Positions 14,809-23,705 of a stretch of 64,000 bases of DNA are shown here, in pieces. The stretch comes from Myxococcales bacterium (GTDB lineage Bacteria > Myxococcota_A > Polyangia > Haliangiales > Haliangiaceae), in assembly GCA_016717005.1 (NCBI GenBank), contig JADJUF010000007.1, positions 1-64,000 of the forward strand. Direction: 5' to 3'. A model generated the notes under the pieces. The model did no database searches. It was not told the origin of the DNA and saw only the letters and a list, made by a program, of their open reading frames with translations. A program made the position numbers and the translations under genes. Within the stretch, counting starts at the first letter, position 1. Each line of letters begins with the position of its first letter.

Positions 14809-17800
14809 ATGCGCCGACCGATCGCTGTCACCACGCTGATCCTGGCCGCTCACTGCGGCCCCGCGCCGTCCGCGACCGTCGACCGGTTCGGCTATCGTCG
14901 ACCGCCAGCGGGGGCCGGAGCCGGGGCGTCGTTCGACGCGCTCGACCGCGCGCTGACGGCCGCGGTGGCCAGGAGCGAGCGGCCGCGGGCCGAGGCGCCG
15001 GCGACGCCGCCGATCGCGCTGACGACCTCGGACGGCGCCGGCCTGGCGCTCACGGCGCTGCACGTCGAGACCGCGGTCGTCGGCCCGCTGGCGCTGACCG
15101 AGCTGCACCTGACCTTCCACAACCCCGAGCCGCGGGTGCGCGAGGGCCGCTTCACGATCGCGCTGCCGACCGACGCGGCGATCAGCCGGTTCGCGATGAA
15201 GAACGAGGCGTGGCTCGAGGCCGAGGCGGTGCCGCGGGCCGAGGCGCGCCGGGTCTACGAGGCCTTCCTCGAGCAGCGGGTCGATCCGGCCCTGCTCGAG
15301 CAGGACGCCGGCAACACGTTCTCGGCGCGGGTGTTCCCGATCCCAGCGTCGAGCGACAAGGAGCTGATCATCGCCTACGGCCACGCGCTCACCGACGCGG
15401 CGGCGCGGCGGATCGCGCTGGCCGGCCTGCCCGAGGTCGGCGCGCTGACCTGGGCGATCACCGTCGACGGGCACACCGAGCGCGGCCACGCCGAGCGGAC
15501 CGCGCCCGCCGACCTGCTGCTGCCGCTCGGCGGTGACGGCTCCCCGGCGGTCGCTGGCGCCGACGGCACGTTCGTGGCGCAGCTCGCGCTGCCGACCGCG
15601 ACCGCGCCCGACCCGCTCGAGGCGGTGACGCTCCTGATCGACACCAGCGCCTCGCGCGCGTCGCTGCTGCGCCGTCAAGCCGACCTCGCGCGCGCGCTCG
15701 TCGCCGCCATCGCCCGCGCCACCCCGGCGGCGCCGGTGCGCGTGCTGGCGTTCGATCAGTCGGCCGAGCCGCTGGCGGACGGCCGCGCCGACGAGATCGC
15801 CGACACGATCGCGCCGGCGCTGTTCGCCCGCGGCGCGCTCGGGGCCTCGGACCTCGGCGCAGCGCTGGCCGCCGCAAGCGGCGCCGAGCGGGTGATCGTC
15901 ATCGGCGACGGCGTCGCCACGGCGGGTCGCCGCGCGCCCGACGCGCTCGTGGCCCAGGCCCGCGGGGCCGGGATCGGTCGGCTCGACGCGCTCGTCGTCG
16001 GCGACCTCGAGGATCGCGACCTGCTGACGGCCCTGGTCGGCGCCGGCGCGCGCCCGGGCGCGGTCCTCGACGGCGAGGCGCCCGACGCCCTCACGGCGCT
16101 GACCGAGCAGCGCACGCGCGACCTGACCGTGACCGTGACCGGCGCGACCGCGTGGTGGCCGACCACTGTCCGGGGCGGCGGCCCCGGCGCGGCCGTGGTG
16201 ATCGCCGGGCGCCGCGCCCGCGGCGACGACGGCCCCCTGACGATCGCCCTCGGCGACGGCCCGCCCGTGACCGTGCCGGTGATCGCCGCGCCGACGCCGC
16301 TGGTCGCGCGCGCGGTGGCGCGGGCGGAGATCGCCGCGCTCGAGCAGCGCCTCGCCGCCCCGGGCGCCACCGACACGGCGCGCGCGGCCGACCGCGCGAC
16401 CATCGAGCGGCTCGGGCTCGCGCACCGGCTGGTCACCCGCGCCACCTCGCTGCTGGTGCTCGAGTCCGACCAGGACTACGCGCGCTTCTGCCTGCGCCGC
16501 GACGCCCTCGCCGACATCCTCACCGTCGAGCGCGGCGCGATCCGGGTGATCGATCGCAGCCCCGGCCGCGCGCCGCCGCCCACCCCCTGCGCCGCGCCGG
16601 CGGCGCCCGACCCGCTCGCGGCCACGCTCGGCGCCGCCGCCGGCGCGCAGTTCGACAAGGCCGGCGTGTCGTTCAGCGGCTCCAGCTCGGTCGAGAACAC
16701 CTACGTCGTCGAGGGCATCAACGCGTCGGGCAACGAGGTGATCGTGATCAGCGACCGCGCGCCGACGATCGACGCCGCGTCGACCCGGACGGGCGTGACG
16801 ATCACCCAGGAGTACACGCGCAACATCCCGACCGGCCGCACGTTCGGCGCGGTCTACGGCGCGGCCGCCGGCGCGCAGGCCGACGCGCTCGGCAACGTCC
16901 ACGCGCCGCGCGGGGCCCACCCCGGCCCGACGGTGTTCCCTGAGCCACAGGCGCCGCAGCCGCCACAAGCGCCGCAGCCGCCGCCGTACGAAGGCCGGCT
17001 GCTGACGGTGATGACCGACGTGGCCGCGCGCCGCCCGGGCCGGGCGCTGACCGAAGCCCTGGCCTGGTACCTGACCGCCCCCGCGGAGCTCGCGGCGATC
17101 GTGGCGCTGGGCGAGGCGCTCGAGGCCCGCGGTGCCCGCGCGTTGGCCGCGCGCGCGTACGGCTCGCTGCTCGATCGCTTCACCGGGCGGGCCGAGCTGG
17201 CGCGGTTCGCCGGCGAGCGCCTCGACCGGCTCGGCCCCGTCGGCCGCGCGCTGGCGATCGACGCCTACCGCCAGGCCACGACCGATCGCCCCGACCAGGT
17301 GGGCGGTCACCGGCTGCTCGCGCTGGCCCTCGCGCGCGCCGGCCGCCACGCCGAGGCCATCGACGCGCTGATCGCCGCCCTGCCCCACGCGCAGCTCCCG
17401 TCGATCGCCACGATCCTGCGGGCCGATCTCGCCGACGTCGCCGCCGCGGCGATCGCGATCGCGCCCGACCAGCGCGCGGCCGTCACCGCGCGGCTCGCCG
17501 CGGTCGGCGCCGGGGTCGCGACCGCGCCGTCGCTGCGGATCGTCCTGCACTGGGAGACCGACGCCAACGACGTCGACCTGCACGTCCGCGACCGCGTCGG
17601 CGGCCACGCGTTCTTCTCCGACCGCGCGCTGCCGTCGGGCGGCGCCCTGCTCGACGACATCACCACCGGTTTCGGCCCCGAGCAGTTCGCGATCGCCGGC
17701 CGCGCCACCGCCGGGCCCTATCGGATCGGCGTCCACTACTACGCGCGCGGGCCGATGGGCCTGGGCCTGGGCACGGTCCAGATCATCCGCCACGACGGCG

Positions 17801-17883
17801 CCGGCCACCTGGCGATCGACGATCGGCCGTTCGTGCTCGGCGCTGACGGCGTCACGCTCGACCTCGGCGAGGTCGAGCCATGA
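14809..17883 (+). CDS. VIT-VWA lipoprotein with DUF2135 C-terminus and an Oar-like plug insert
   Basis: 1024 residues. Lipoprotein signal with Cys16 (LAAHC). A VIT (vault/inter-alpha-trypsin) domain occupies about 65-195 (NTFSARVFPIP, DKELIIAYGH), followed by a VWA-like domain from about 268 with a degenerate MIDAS (LLIDTSASRA). Residues about 605-705 resemble pieces of the TonB-receptor plug of Oar-type proteins (GVSFSGSSSVENTYVVEG, then TQEYTRNIPTGRTF), but in swapped order. A helical repeat region precedes a DUF2135/YfaP-like C-terminus from about 909 (WETDANDVDLHV, HYYARGPMG). The ATG at 14809 gives the signal peptide; the open frame continues upstream through the repeat array only by chance. 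A paralogue lies at 54440-57529. Confidence 0.85.
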   Translation: MRRPIAVTTLILAAHCGPAPSATVDRFGYRRPPAGAGAGASFDALDRALTAAVARSERPRAEAPATPPIALTTSDGAGLALTALHVETAVVGPLALTELHLTFHNPEPRVREGRFTIALPTDAAISRFAMKNEAWLEAEAVPRAEARRVYEAFLEQRVDPALLEQDAGNTFSARVFPIPASSDKELIIAYGHALTDAAARRIALAGLPEVGALTWAITVDGHTERGHAERTAPADLLLPLGGDGSPAVAGADGTFVAQLALPTATAPDPLEAVTLLIDTSASRASLLRRQADLARALVAAIARATPAAPVRVLAFDQSAEPLADGRADEIADTIAPALFARGALGASDLGAALAAASGAERVIVIGDGVATAGRRAPDALVAQARGAGIGRLDALVVGDLEDRDLLTALVGAGARPGAVLDGEAPDALTALTEQRTRDLTVTVTGATAWWPTTVRGGGPGAAVVIAGRRARGDDGPLTIALGDGPPVTVPVIAAPTPLVARAVARAEIAALEQRLAAPGATDTARAADRATIERLGLAHRLVTRATSLLVLESDQDYARFCLRRDALADILTVERGAIRVIDRSPGRAPPPTPCAAPAAPDPLAATLGAAAGAQFDKAGVSFSGSSSVENTYVVEGINASGNEVIVISDRAPTIDAASTRTGVTITQEYTRNIPTGRTFGAVYGAAAGAQADALGNVHAPRGAHPGPTVFPEPQAPQPPQAPQPPPYEGRLLTVMTDVAARRPGRALTEALAWYLTAPAELAAIVALGEALEARGARALAARAYGSLLDRFTGRAELARFAGERLDRLGPVGRALAIDAYRQATTDRPDQVGGHRLLALALARAGRHAEAIDALIAALPHAQLPSIATILRADLADVAAAAIAIAPDQRAAVTARLAAVGAGVATAPSLRIVLHWETDANDVDLHVRDRVGGHAFFSDRALPSGGALLDDITTGFGPEQFAIAGRATAGPYRIGVHYYARGPMGLGLGTVQIIRHDGAGHLAIDDRPFVLGADGVTLDLGEVEP

Positions 17884-17952
17884 GCGCGAGCCCGACCGTG
17901 ACCGAACCGGCGCACGCCGATGATGGCGGTTGTACGGCCTGGTCCTCGGGTG

Positions 17953-17958
17953 TATCTC
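17953..17958 (+). promoter_or_regulatory. -10-like hexamer before the lipin-like gene
   Basis: TATCTC ends 7 nt before the ATG at 17966. Confidence 0.35.
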
Positions 17959-17965
17959 ACGCGCC

Positions 17966-19036
17966 ATGCGCTCCCCCGCCCTCGCGCTCGCGCTCGTCAC
18001 CGCCGTCGCGGCCGCCTGCGGCTCGACGCCGGCGTCCGACGACATCGACTTCACCGACGCGCGCGTCGATCGCCCCGACGGCGGCGGCGGGGACACCGAC
18101 GCGACGCCCGATGGCGGCACCAACGGCGCGCAGTTCCGCCGCTGCGTCGGCCGCTCGTACACGCCCCCGGCCGCGACCGGCTTCACCGCGCTCGGCAGCA
18201 TCCTGACCGCCGCCAACGGCGCCGCGGTCCACTCGGGCGAGGATCCGATCGGCGCGCCCGGCTCGGCGCCGCACCTGATCGCGCGCTTCCAGTACGGCTC
18301 GCTGGCCGCGAACCTCGCCGACGAGCCGGTCGAGGTGGTGATCGACGACTGCGCCGGCTGGCAGGCCCTGGGCACCCACACCACCGCCGCCGACGGCACC
18401 GTCGACGTGCCGGTGACGCTGCCGCTGGGCCCCGGCCAGTACGAGGCCCGCTTCACGGTCCTGGGCGACGCCTCGACCACCGTCGGCTACCTGTGGATCC
18501 TGCCCGCCGCGACCCACCTCGTCGCGACCGACATCGACGGCACGCTCACCACCAGCGACACCGAGCTGTTCGTCCAGATCCTGTTCGGCAGCTACGTGCC
18601 GGCCGCGTACCCGGACGCGACCGCGCTGACCACCGCGCACGCCGCGAAGCACCACGTCATGGTCTACGTCACCGGTCGCCCGGCGTACCTGACCGCGAAG
18701 TCGCGCGAGTGGCTGACCGACCTCGGGTTCGCGCCCGGCCCGCTGCGCCTGGCCCCGACCGCCACCGACACGCTGCCGTTCGACGCCAACGTCGGCACGT
18801 ACAAGCGCGACTACCTCGCCGGCCTGGCCAGCAAGGGCTACCTGCTCGACCTCGCCTACGGCAACGCCACCACCGACATCTTCGCGTACACCGGCGCCGG
18901 CCTCCCTGGCGAGCGCCAGTGGATCATCGGCACCAACGGCGGCACGAGCGGCACCCACGCGGTGACCGACTCCTGGACCGCGCGCGTGGCCGAGGTCGGC
19001 GCGCTGGCCCCGGTCGTCCAGCCGTTCCAGTTCTGA
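17966..19036 (+). CDS. Lipin/LNS2-like HAD phosphatase lipoprotein
   Basis: 356 residues. Lipobox AAAC (Cys18) and an Asp/Gly-rich tether precede a small beta domain (about 70-180). From about 185 comes a HAD phosphatase core of the LNS2/lipin type: VATDIDGTLTTSD carries the DxDGT nucleophile motif and MVYVTGRPAYL is motif II. Eukaryotic lipins and Smp2 dephosphorylate phosphatidate; related bacterial proteins are known but their substrates are less clear. An exported phosphatidate- or phosphate-ester phosphatase is a reasonable reading. Its final 22 codons are the first unit of the tandem array that follows. Confidence 0.82.
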   Translation: MRSPALALALVTAVAAACGSTPASDDIDFTDARVDRPDGGGGDTDATPDGGTNGAQFRRCVGRSYTPPAATGFTALGSILTAANGAAVHSGEDPIGAPGSAPHLIARFQYGSLAANLADEPVEVVIDDCAGWQALGTHTTAADGTVDVPVTLPLGPGQYEARFTVLGDASTTVGYLWILPAATHLVATDIDGTLTTSDTELFVQILFGSYVPAAYPDATALTTAHAAKHHVMVYVTGRPAYLTAKSREWLTDLGFAPGPLRLAPTATDTLPFDANVGTYKRDYLAGLASKGYLLDLAYGNATTDIFAYTGAGLPGERQWIIGTNGGTSGTHAVTDSWTARVAEVGALAPVVQPFQF

Positions 19037-19380
19037 CCCTGGAGCGCGCGTGGCCGAGGTCGGCGCGCTGGCCCCGGTCGTCCAGCCGTTCCAGCTCTGA
19101 CCCTGGAGCGCGCGTGGCCGAGGTCGGCGCCCAGGCCCCGGTCGTCCCGCCGTTCCAGCGCTGACCCTGGAGCGCGCGTGGCCGAGGTCGGCGCGCTGGC
19201 CCCGGTCGTCCCGCCGTTCCAGCGCTGACCCTGGAGCGCGCGTGGCCGAGGTCGGCGCGCTGGCCCCGGTCGTCCCGCCGTTCCAGCGCTGACCCTGGAG
19301 CGCGCGTGGCCGAGGCCGGCGCGCTGGCCCCGGTCGTCCCGCCGTTCCACGGCTGCCCCTGGACCGCCCGCGTGGACGCG
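18971..19380 (+). repeat. 64-bp tandem array made from a gene 3' end
   Basis: Copy 0 (18971-19036, 66 bp) is the last 21 codons plus stop of the lipin-like gene. Five 64-bp copies start at 19037, 19101, 19165, 19229 and 19293, each ending in TGA, and a decayed partial copy starts at 19357. Since 64 is not a multiple of three, the extra copies do not form a coding repeat. The array fills most of the 403-bp gap to the next gene; CCCCAGG/CCTGGGG near 19412-19430 forms a small hairpin. Confidence 0.93.
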
Positions 19381-19439
19381 CCCACGCACGATGCCGGGCA
19401 GTTCGGGTCCGCCCCAGGTCAGCCCTGGGGTTAGATCGG

Positions 19440-20260
19440 ATGATGGACACGACGATCGTGGCGGGCTACGCGCTCGCGGCCGGCGGCAACCTGGCGGCCG
19501 CGATCTCGGTCCGGTCGCTGGTCGCGATGCAGATCAGCGCCCGGGCGGCCAACGCCGCGCTGACCAAGCTCGCGCGCGCCGACAACCTCGATCGCCTCAT
19601 CAAGCTCTGCCACGCCGCGCCGGGCTCGTACCTCGACGCGGTCCAGGCCGGCGCCCGGGCCGGCCGCGACGGCGGCGCCACCGACGAGGCCCAGGTCGAG
19701 GTCGCGGTGCTCGAGGCGTACGACGCCCGCGGCGCCACGCTGGCGCAGCGCTGGCGACGCCTGACCGAGCGCGGCCTGATGGGCGGCCTGGTCGCGGGCG
19801 CCGGCGTCGCCCTGGCCGTCACGTCGGGGCCGTTCACGTCGGCCATCGGGGTCCTGGCGGGCCTGGCCGCGCTCCTCGGGCTGTACCTGGTGGCGCGCGG
19901 CGGCGCGCTCGACGTGGCGCTCGCTGGCTGCCGCGCCGACGTGATGCCGGCGGTCGTGCAAGCGGCCGTCCGCGCCATGCCCGGCGCCCGCGCCCCGACG
20001 CCGACGCCCTCGCCCTCGACGCCGGCGCGTGAACCCTCGACGCCGGCGCCGCCCGCCCGCGCGTTCGACGCCGACGCCGCGCGCCCGTCGACGGAACGGG
20101 CCAGCGCGCGCACGCTCCGGGACGGCGCCTGCCCGCTGTGCGCCCACACGACCGTCCGGACCCTGACCCGCGACGACGCGCGCTTCACGACCTACGTGTG
20201 CGCGGCGTGCGGCTTCACGCAGGAGTTCGCCGACCTCACCCGCCTCGCGCCGGCCCCGGG
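19440..20260 (+). CDS. Membrane protein with a C-terminal zinc ribbon, 3' end unresolved
   Basis: About 273 residues can be trusted. ATGs at 19440 and 19443 are both possible; TAGATC ends 5 nt before the second. The N-terminus is a hydrophobic segment, a helical region follows (residues 30-110), then a membrane hairpin near 120-165 (GLMGGLVAGAGVALAV, SAIGVLAGLAALLGLYLV), a Pro/Ala-rich linker, and a zinc ribbon near 230-265 (CPLC...CAAC). The reading frame enters abnormal GC sequence after about 20255 and stays open through the antisense of icd, so the true stop is missing. Function unknown. Confidence 0.65.
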
Positions 20261-20328
20261 CCCGGTGCCCCCGGGGGGGCCCGGGCCGGGCCGGGCGGGG
20301 GCCCGGGGCGGCGGGCGTCCGCCGCCTC
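20258..20328. other. Suspect GC homopolymer zone at a convergent junction
   Basis: A stretch built from runs of G and C (GCCCCGGGCCCGG, CCCCCGGGGGGGCCC and similar). Neither of the two genes that converge here reaches its own stop codon. This looks like low-quality or collapsed sequence where a terminator hairpin would be expected. Confidence 0.7.
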
Positions 20329-21524
20329 GCCATCTCGGCCTTGAGGTTGGTGTCGAGCTGATCGAGGAACTCCTCGGTGGTCTGCCAGGGCTGGTCCTTG
20401 CCGATCAGGACGGCCAGGTCCTTGGTCATCTTGCCGCTCTCGACCGTCGCGACGCACACGCGCTCGAGCGCGTCCGCGAACCGGACCACGTCGGGCGTGC
20501 CGTCGAACTGGCCGCGGTACTTGAGGCCCTGGGTCCACGCGAAGATCGACGCGATCGGGTTGGTCGAGGTCGGGCGGCCCTTCTGGTGCTCGCGGTAGTG
20601 GCGGGTGACCGTGCCGTGGGCGGCCTCGGCCTCGACGGTCTTGCCGTCGGGCGTGAGCAGCACGCTGGTCATCAGGCCGAGCGAGCCGAAGCCCTGGGCG
20701 ACCGAGTCCGACTGCACGTCCCCGTCGTAGTTCTTGCAGGCCCAGACGAACCCGCCGTCCCACTTCATCGCCGAGGCGACCATGTCGTCGATCAGGCGGT
20801 GCTCGTAGGTCACGCCGGCGGCCTTGAACTTGTCGGCGAACTCCTCGTCGAAGACCTTCTGGAACAGGTCCTTGAACCGGCCGTCGTACTTCTTGAGGAT
20901 CGTGTTCTTGGTCGACAGGTACACCGGCCAGCCGCGGTTGAGCGCGTAGTTCATGCAGCTGCGCGCGAAGCCGATGATCTGCTCGTCGAGGTTGTACATG
21001 CCCATCGCGACGCCGCCGCCCGGGAAGTCGAACACCTTGTACTCGACCGGCTTGCCGCCGTCGGCCGGGGTGAAGGTCATCGTCAGCGTGCCGGCGCCGG
21101 GCACGAGGAAGTCGGTCGCGCGGTACTGGTCGCCGAACGCGTGGCGGCCGACGACGATCGGCCGGGTCCAGCCCGGCACCAGCCGCGGCACGTTGGCGCA
21201 GATGATCGGCTCGCGGAAGATCGTGCCGCCGACGATGTTGCGGATCGTGCCGTTGGGCGACCGCCACATCTCCTTGAGGCCGAACTCCTTCACGCGGGCC
21301 TCGTCGGGGGTGATCGTCGCGCACTTGACCGCGACCCCGTACTCCTTGGTCGCGTTGGCGCTGTCGATCGTCACCTGATCGTTGGTGGCGTCGCGGTGCT
21401 CGATGCCGAGATCGAAGTACTTGAGGTCGATCTCCAGGTACGGGAGGATCAGCTTGTCCTTGATGAACTGCCAGATGATGCGGGTCATCTCGTCGCCGTC
21501 CATCTCGACGACAGGGTTGGTCAC
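20320..21524 (-). CDS. icd: NADP-dependent isocitrate dehydrogenase, both ends uncertain
   Basis: About 400 residues of the homodimeric eukaryotic-type NADP-IDH family, which oxidatively decarboxylates isocitrate to 2-oxoglutarate. The body is intact: PVVEMDGDEMTRIIW near the N-terminus, the substrate motif in SPNGTIRNIVGGTIFREP, the Mg-binding region KNYDGDVQSD and EAAHGTVTRHYREHQ near the C-terminus. The GTG at 21524 is the first start in clean sequence; family members usually have a few more residues before this point, so the real start may lie in the corrupted poly-C region. The C-terminus likewise runs into suspect sequence after about 20328. Confidence 0.9.
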
Positions 21525-21539
21525 CTGATCCGGCCGGCC

Positions 21540-21745
21540 CCCGGCGGCGTTCCTTTCCCCGCCCCCCCCCCCCCGCGCCCCCCCCCCCCTCCTCCCCCCC
21601 CACCCCCCACCCCCCCCCCCCCCCCCGGGCCTCCCCGCCACGGCGCCCCCCCCCCCCGCCCGCGACGGCCGGCCGCTTGCCCGCCGCCTGGGCCCCCGGC
21701 GGCGCCCCCCGCCCGCCCGGCCCGCCCCCCCCCCCCCCCGCCGAG
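21540..21745. other. Poly-C zone, probable assembly or sequencing fault
   Basis: About 200 bp of near-continuous C with occasional G, T or A, unlike any other place in the window. It replaces the region between divergent icd and the VOC gene and removes the start of the latter. No biological element is claimed. Confidence 0.8.
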
Positions 21746-22039
21746 CCCGGCCCCGACGAGGATCACCTCGAGGTGACGACCGCGTCGGGCGTGCGGGTCA
21801 TGCTCGACCGCGAGGCGCTGGTGCGCGGCTTCAGCGACGACTGGGTCGAGCCGCGCGGCCAGCGGGTCGGCCTGGCGCTCCGGTGCGCGACGCCGGCCGA
21901 GGTCGACGCGACCTTCGCCGCGGTGGTCGCGGCCGGCTTCACCGGCGCCAAGGCGCCGTGGGACGCGTTCTGGGGCCAGCGCTACGCCCAGGTCGCCGAC
22001 CCCGACGGCACCAAGGTCGATCTGTTCGCGCCGCTGTGA
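21740..22039 (+). CDS. VOC (glyoxalase-like) protein, 5' end missing
   Basis: About 99 residues of the C-terminal part of a vicinal-oxygen-chelate protein. After HLEVTTASGVRVMLDREAL the second beta-alpha-beta unit is clear (VGLALRCATPAEVDATFAAVVAAGF) and ends with the typical GQRYAQVADPDGTKVDLFAPL. Family members are usually about 120-130 residues, so roughly the first 25-30 residues are lost in the poly-C zone. Such proteins are metal-dependent dioxygenases, isomerases or antibiotic-binding proteins; the specific role cannot be read from this fragment. Confidence 0.7.
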   Translation, partial: AEPGPDEDHLEVTTASGVRVMLDREALVRGFSDDWVEPRGQRVGLALRCATPAEVDATFAAVVAAGFTGAKAPWDAFWGQRYAQVADPDGTKVDLFAPL

Positions 22040-22091
22040 CCGCGCCGCGGCCGAGCGAGCCCGCGTGCTAGCCTCGACGAGGGAGGACTCG

Positions 22092-23648
22092 ATGCCTGGA
22101 CGCGGCGCGCTGGTCATGACCGTGGTCGCCGCGCTGGCGGCCTGCAAGAGCGACGCCCCGTCGGGCCCGCCCGGCCTCGGCGACCGCGCCGACGCCGCGG
22201 CGCTCACCCGGGCGCTGGTCGCGGTCGCCGAGCGGCCACCGACCGAGCGCGCCGCCGCGCTGACCGCCGCGGTGCTGGCGGTGTGCGGCCCCGCGTGCGG
22301 GTGCCTCAGCACCACCCCCGGCGCCGCGGCGTGCCCCGCCGCCAACGCCTCGGTCCCGGCCGGCTGGCCCGCGCTCGAGCTCAGCGGCCGCTACCTCGCC
22401 GAGCAGCTCGCCGCCGCGCCGACGCGCGCGCGGGGCCCGCTCGCCAGCGCGCTGGCCGGGCTGACGGTGCCGCTGGCCCGCCTCGATCCCGGCGCGATCC
22501 ACCTGCCGACCGCGGACCACGTCCGGCCGCTGAGCCTGGGGCCGGTGCTCGCCCTCGACGCTCAGGCCCGGTTCACCGTCGGCCGCCACCCGCTGGTCGC
22601 GTTCGGCGCCGACGGCGCCCGGGTGCTCGACCCGCCGGCCCCGACGGCGCTCGACGCTGGCGCGATCGCCGACACCGTCGGGCGGGTCGCGCTCGAGCTC
22701 GGCGATCCGCCGCCGCCGCCGCCGCCGCTCGACGCCGGCACCGACGACGACCTGCTGGGCGGGTTCGGCCTGAGCGGCACCGGCCCGATGGGCGGCACCG
22801 GGTTCGGCACGATCGGCGTCGGCGGCTACGGCCGGATCGGCGGCACCGGGATGGCGCCCATCGAGCGGTTCGCGTTCTCGGCCGATCGCGCGCCCCTGGC
22901 CTTCGACCAGCCGGTGGTCGCGGCCGCTGGCGCGCTCGCAGATCACACGCTGATCATGGCGCTCAGCCCGCGCGGCGGCGCGCTGGCGATCGCCACCGCC
23001 GCGCGCGTCGACGAGCTGCCGTGGACCTTCCGCCCCGGCGCGCCGATCGCCGTCGTGACCGGCCCCGTGCTGCGCCGCGAGGCCGGCCGGTTCGTGCTCG
23101 AGCGCGACGGCGCCGTGCAGGCGATGTGGATGGCGCCGCTGTCCCCCGCGGATCGCGCCGCGCTCCTGGCGGACCTCGCGCCGGTGGCGACCACGCTCAC
23201 CGTCGAGATCGCCGATCTGACCGTCGCCGACGTGGTCGCGACCCTGGATCTGGTCGCCGACACCACGCCCACCGTGCGGCTGATCCTGCGGCGCCCGTCG
23301 TCGCGCGGCTACGGCGGCGGCAGCGGCCCGCAGGTTCGCATGGGGCAGCCGTCGACGGTCGGCGATCTCGACAAGGCGATCATCCGCCGGTACATCAGGC
23401 GCAACTTCGCCAAGATCCGGTACTGCTACGAGCGCGAGCTGCTCACCAAGCCCGGGCTCGAGGGCACGATCGCGGCGCGGTTCTTCATCAGCACGACCGG
23501 CGCGGTCGCGTCCGTCAGCGCCAGCGGCGTCGATCCCGCGGTCGCGAGCTGCATCGCCCAGGTGATCAAGGGCATCACGTTCCCGCGCCCGAAAGGCGGC
23601 GGCGGCGTGCAGGTGGACTACCCGTTCGAGGTCCACCCGACACCCTGA
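22092..23648 (+). CDS. Lipoprotein with AgmX/PglI-type C-terminal domain
   Basis: 518 residues. Lipobox ALAAC at Cys18; a clear ribosome-binding site (GGGAGGA) sits about 5 nt before the ATG at 22092, which decided the start over an upstream in-frame codon. The middle contains Pro runs and a Gly-rich stretch (GGFGLSGTGPMGGTGFGTIG, residues about 220-260). The last ~95 residues match the AgmX/PglI C-terminal domain: DLDKAIIRRYIRRNFAKIRYCYERELL, then GTIAARFFISTTGAV and a conserved Cys in ASCIAQVIKGITFP. Such domains are found on gliding- and transport-associated proteins in Myxococcus; role here unknown. Confidence 0.85.
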   Translation: MPGRGALVMTVVAALAACKSDAPSGPPGLGDRADAAALTRALVAVAERPPTERAAALTAAVLAVCGPACGCLSTTPGAAACPAANASVPAGWPALELSGRYLAEQLAAAPTRARGPLASALAGLTVPLARLDPGAIHLPTADHVRPLSLGPVLALDAQARFTVGRHPLVAFGADGARVLDPPAPTALDAGAIADTVGRVALELGDPPPPPPPLDAGTDDDLLGGFGLSGTGPMGGTGFGTIGVGGYGRIGGTGMAPIERFAFSADRAPLAFDQPVVAAAGALADHTLIMALSPRGGALAIATAARVDELPWTFRPGAPIAVVTGPVLRREAGRFVLERDGAVQAMWMAPLSPADRAALLADLAPVATTLTVEIADLTVADVVATLDLVADTTPTVRLILRRPSSRGYGGGSGPQVRMGQPSTVGDLDKAIIRRYIRRNFAKIRYCYERELLTKPGLEGTIAARFFISTTGAVASVSASGVDPAVASCIAQVIKGITFPRPKGGGGVQVDYPFEVHPTP

Positions 23649-23705
23649 CCAGCGCTGGCGCCGACGGTCCGACGACGGTCAGCCCAGGCGACGGTCAGGC
23701 GACGG

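Noticed and set aside
18856..19450. Repeat proteins on the minus strand of the 64-bp array
   Set aside because: The frames result from the array itself, change frame with each unit, and have no start motif.
19431..20320. A fusion of icd with a long Arg-rich C-terminal extension
   Set aside because: The extension is antisense to a gene with a zinc ribbon and arises because the icd stop is lost in a suspect GC zone.
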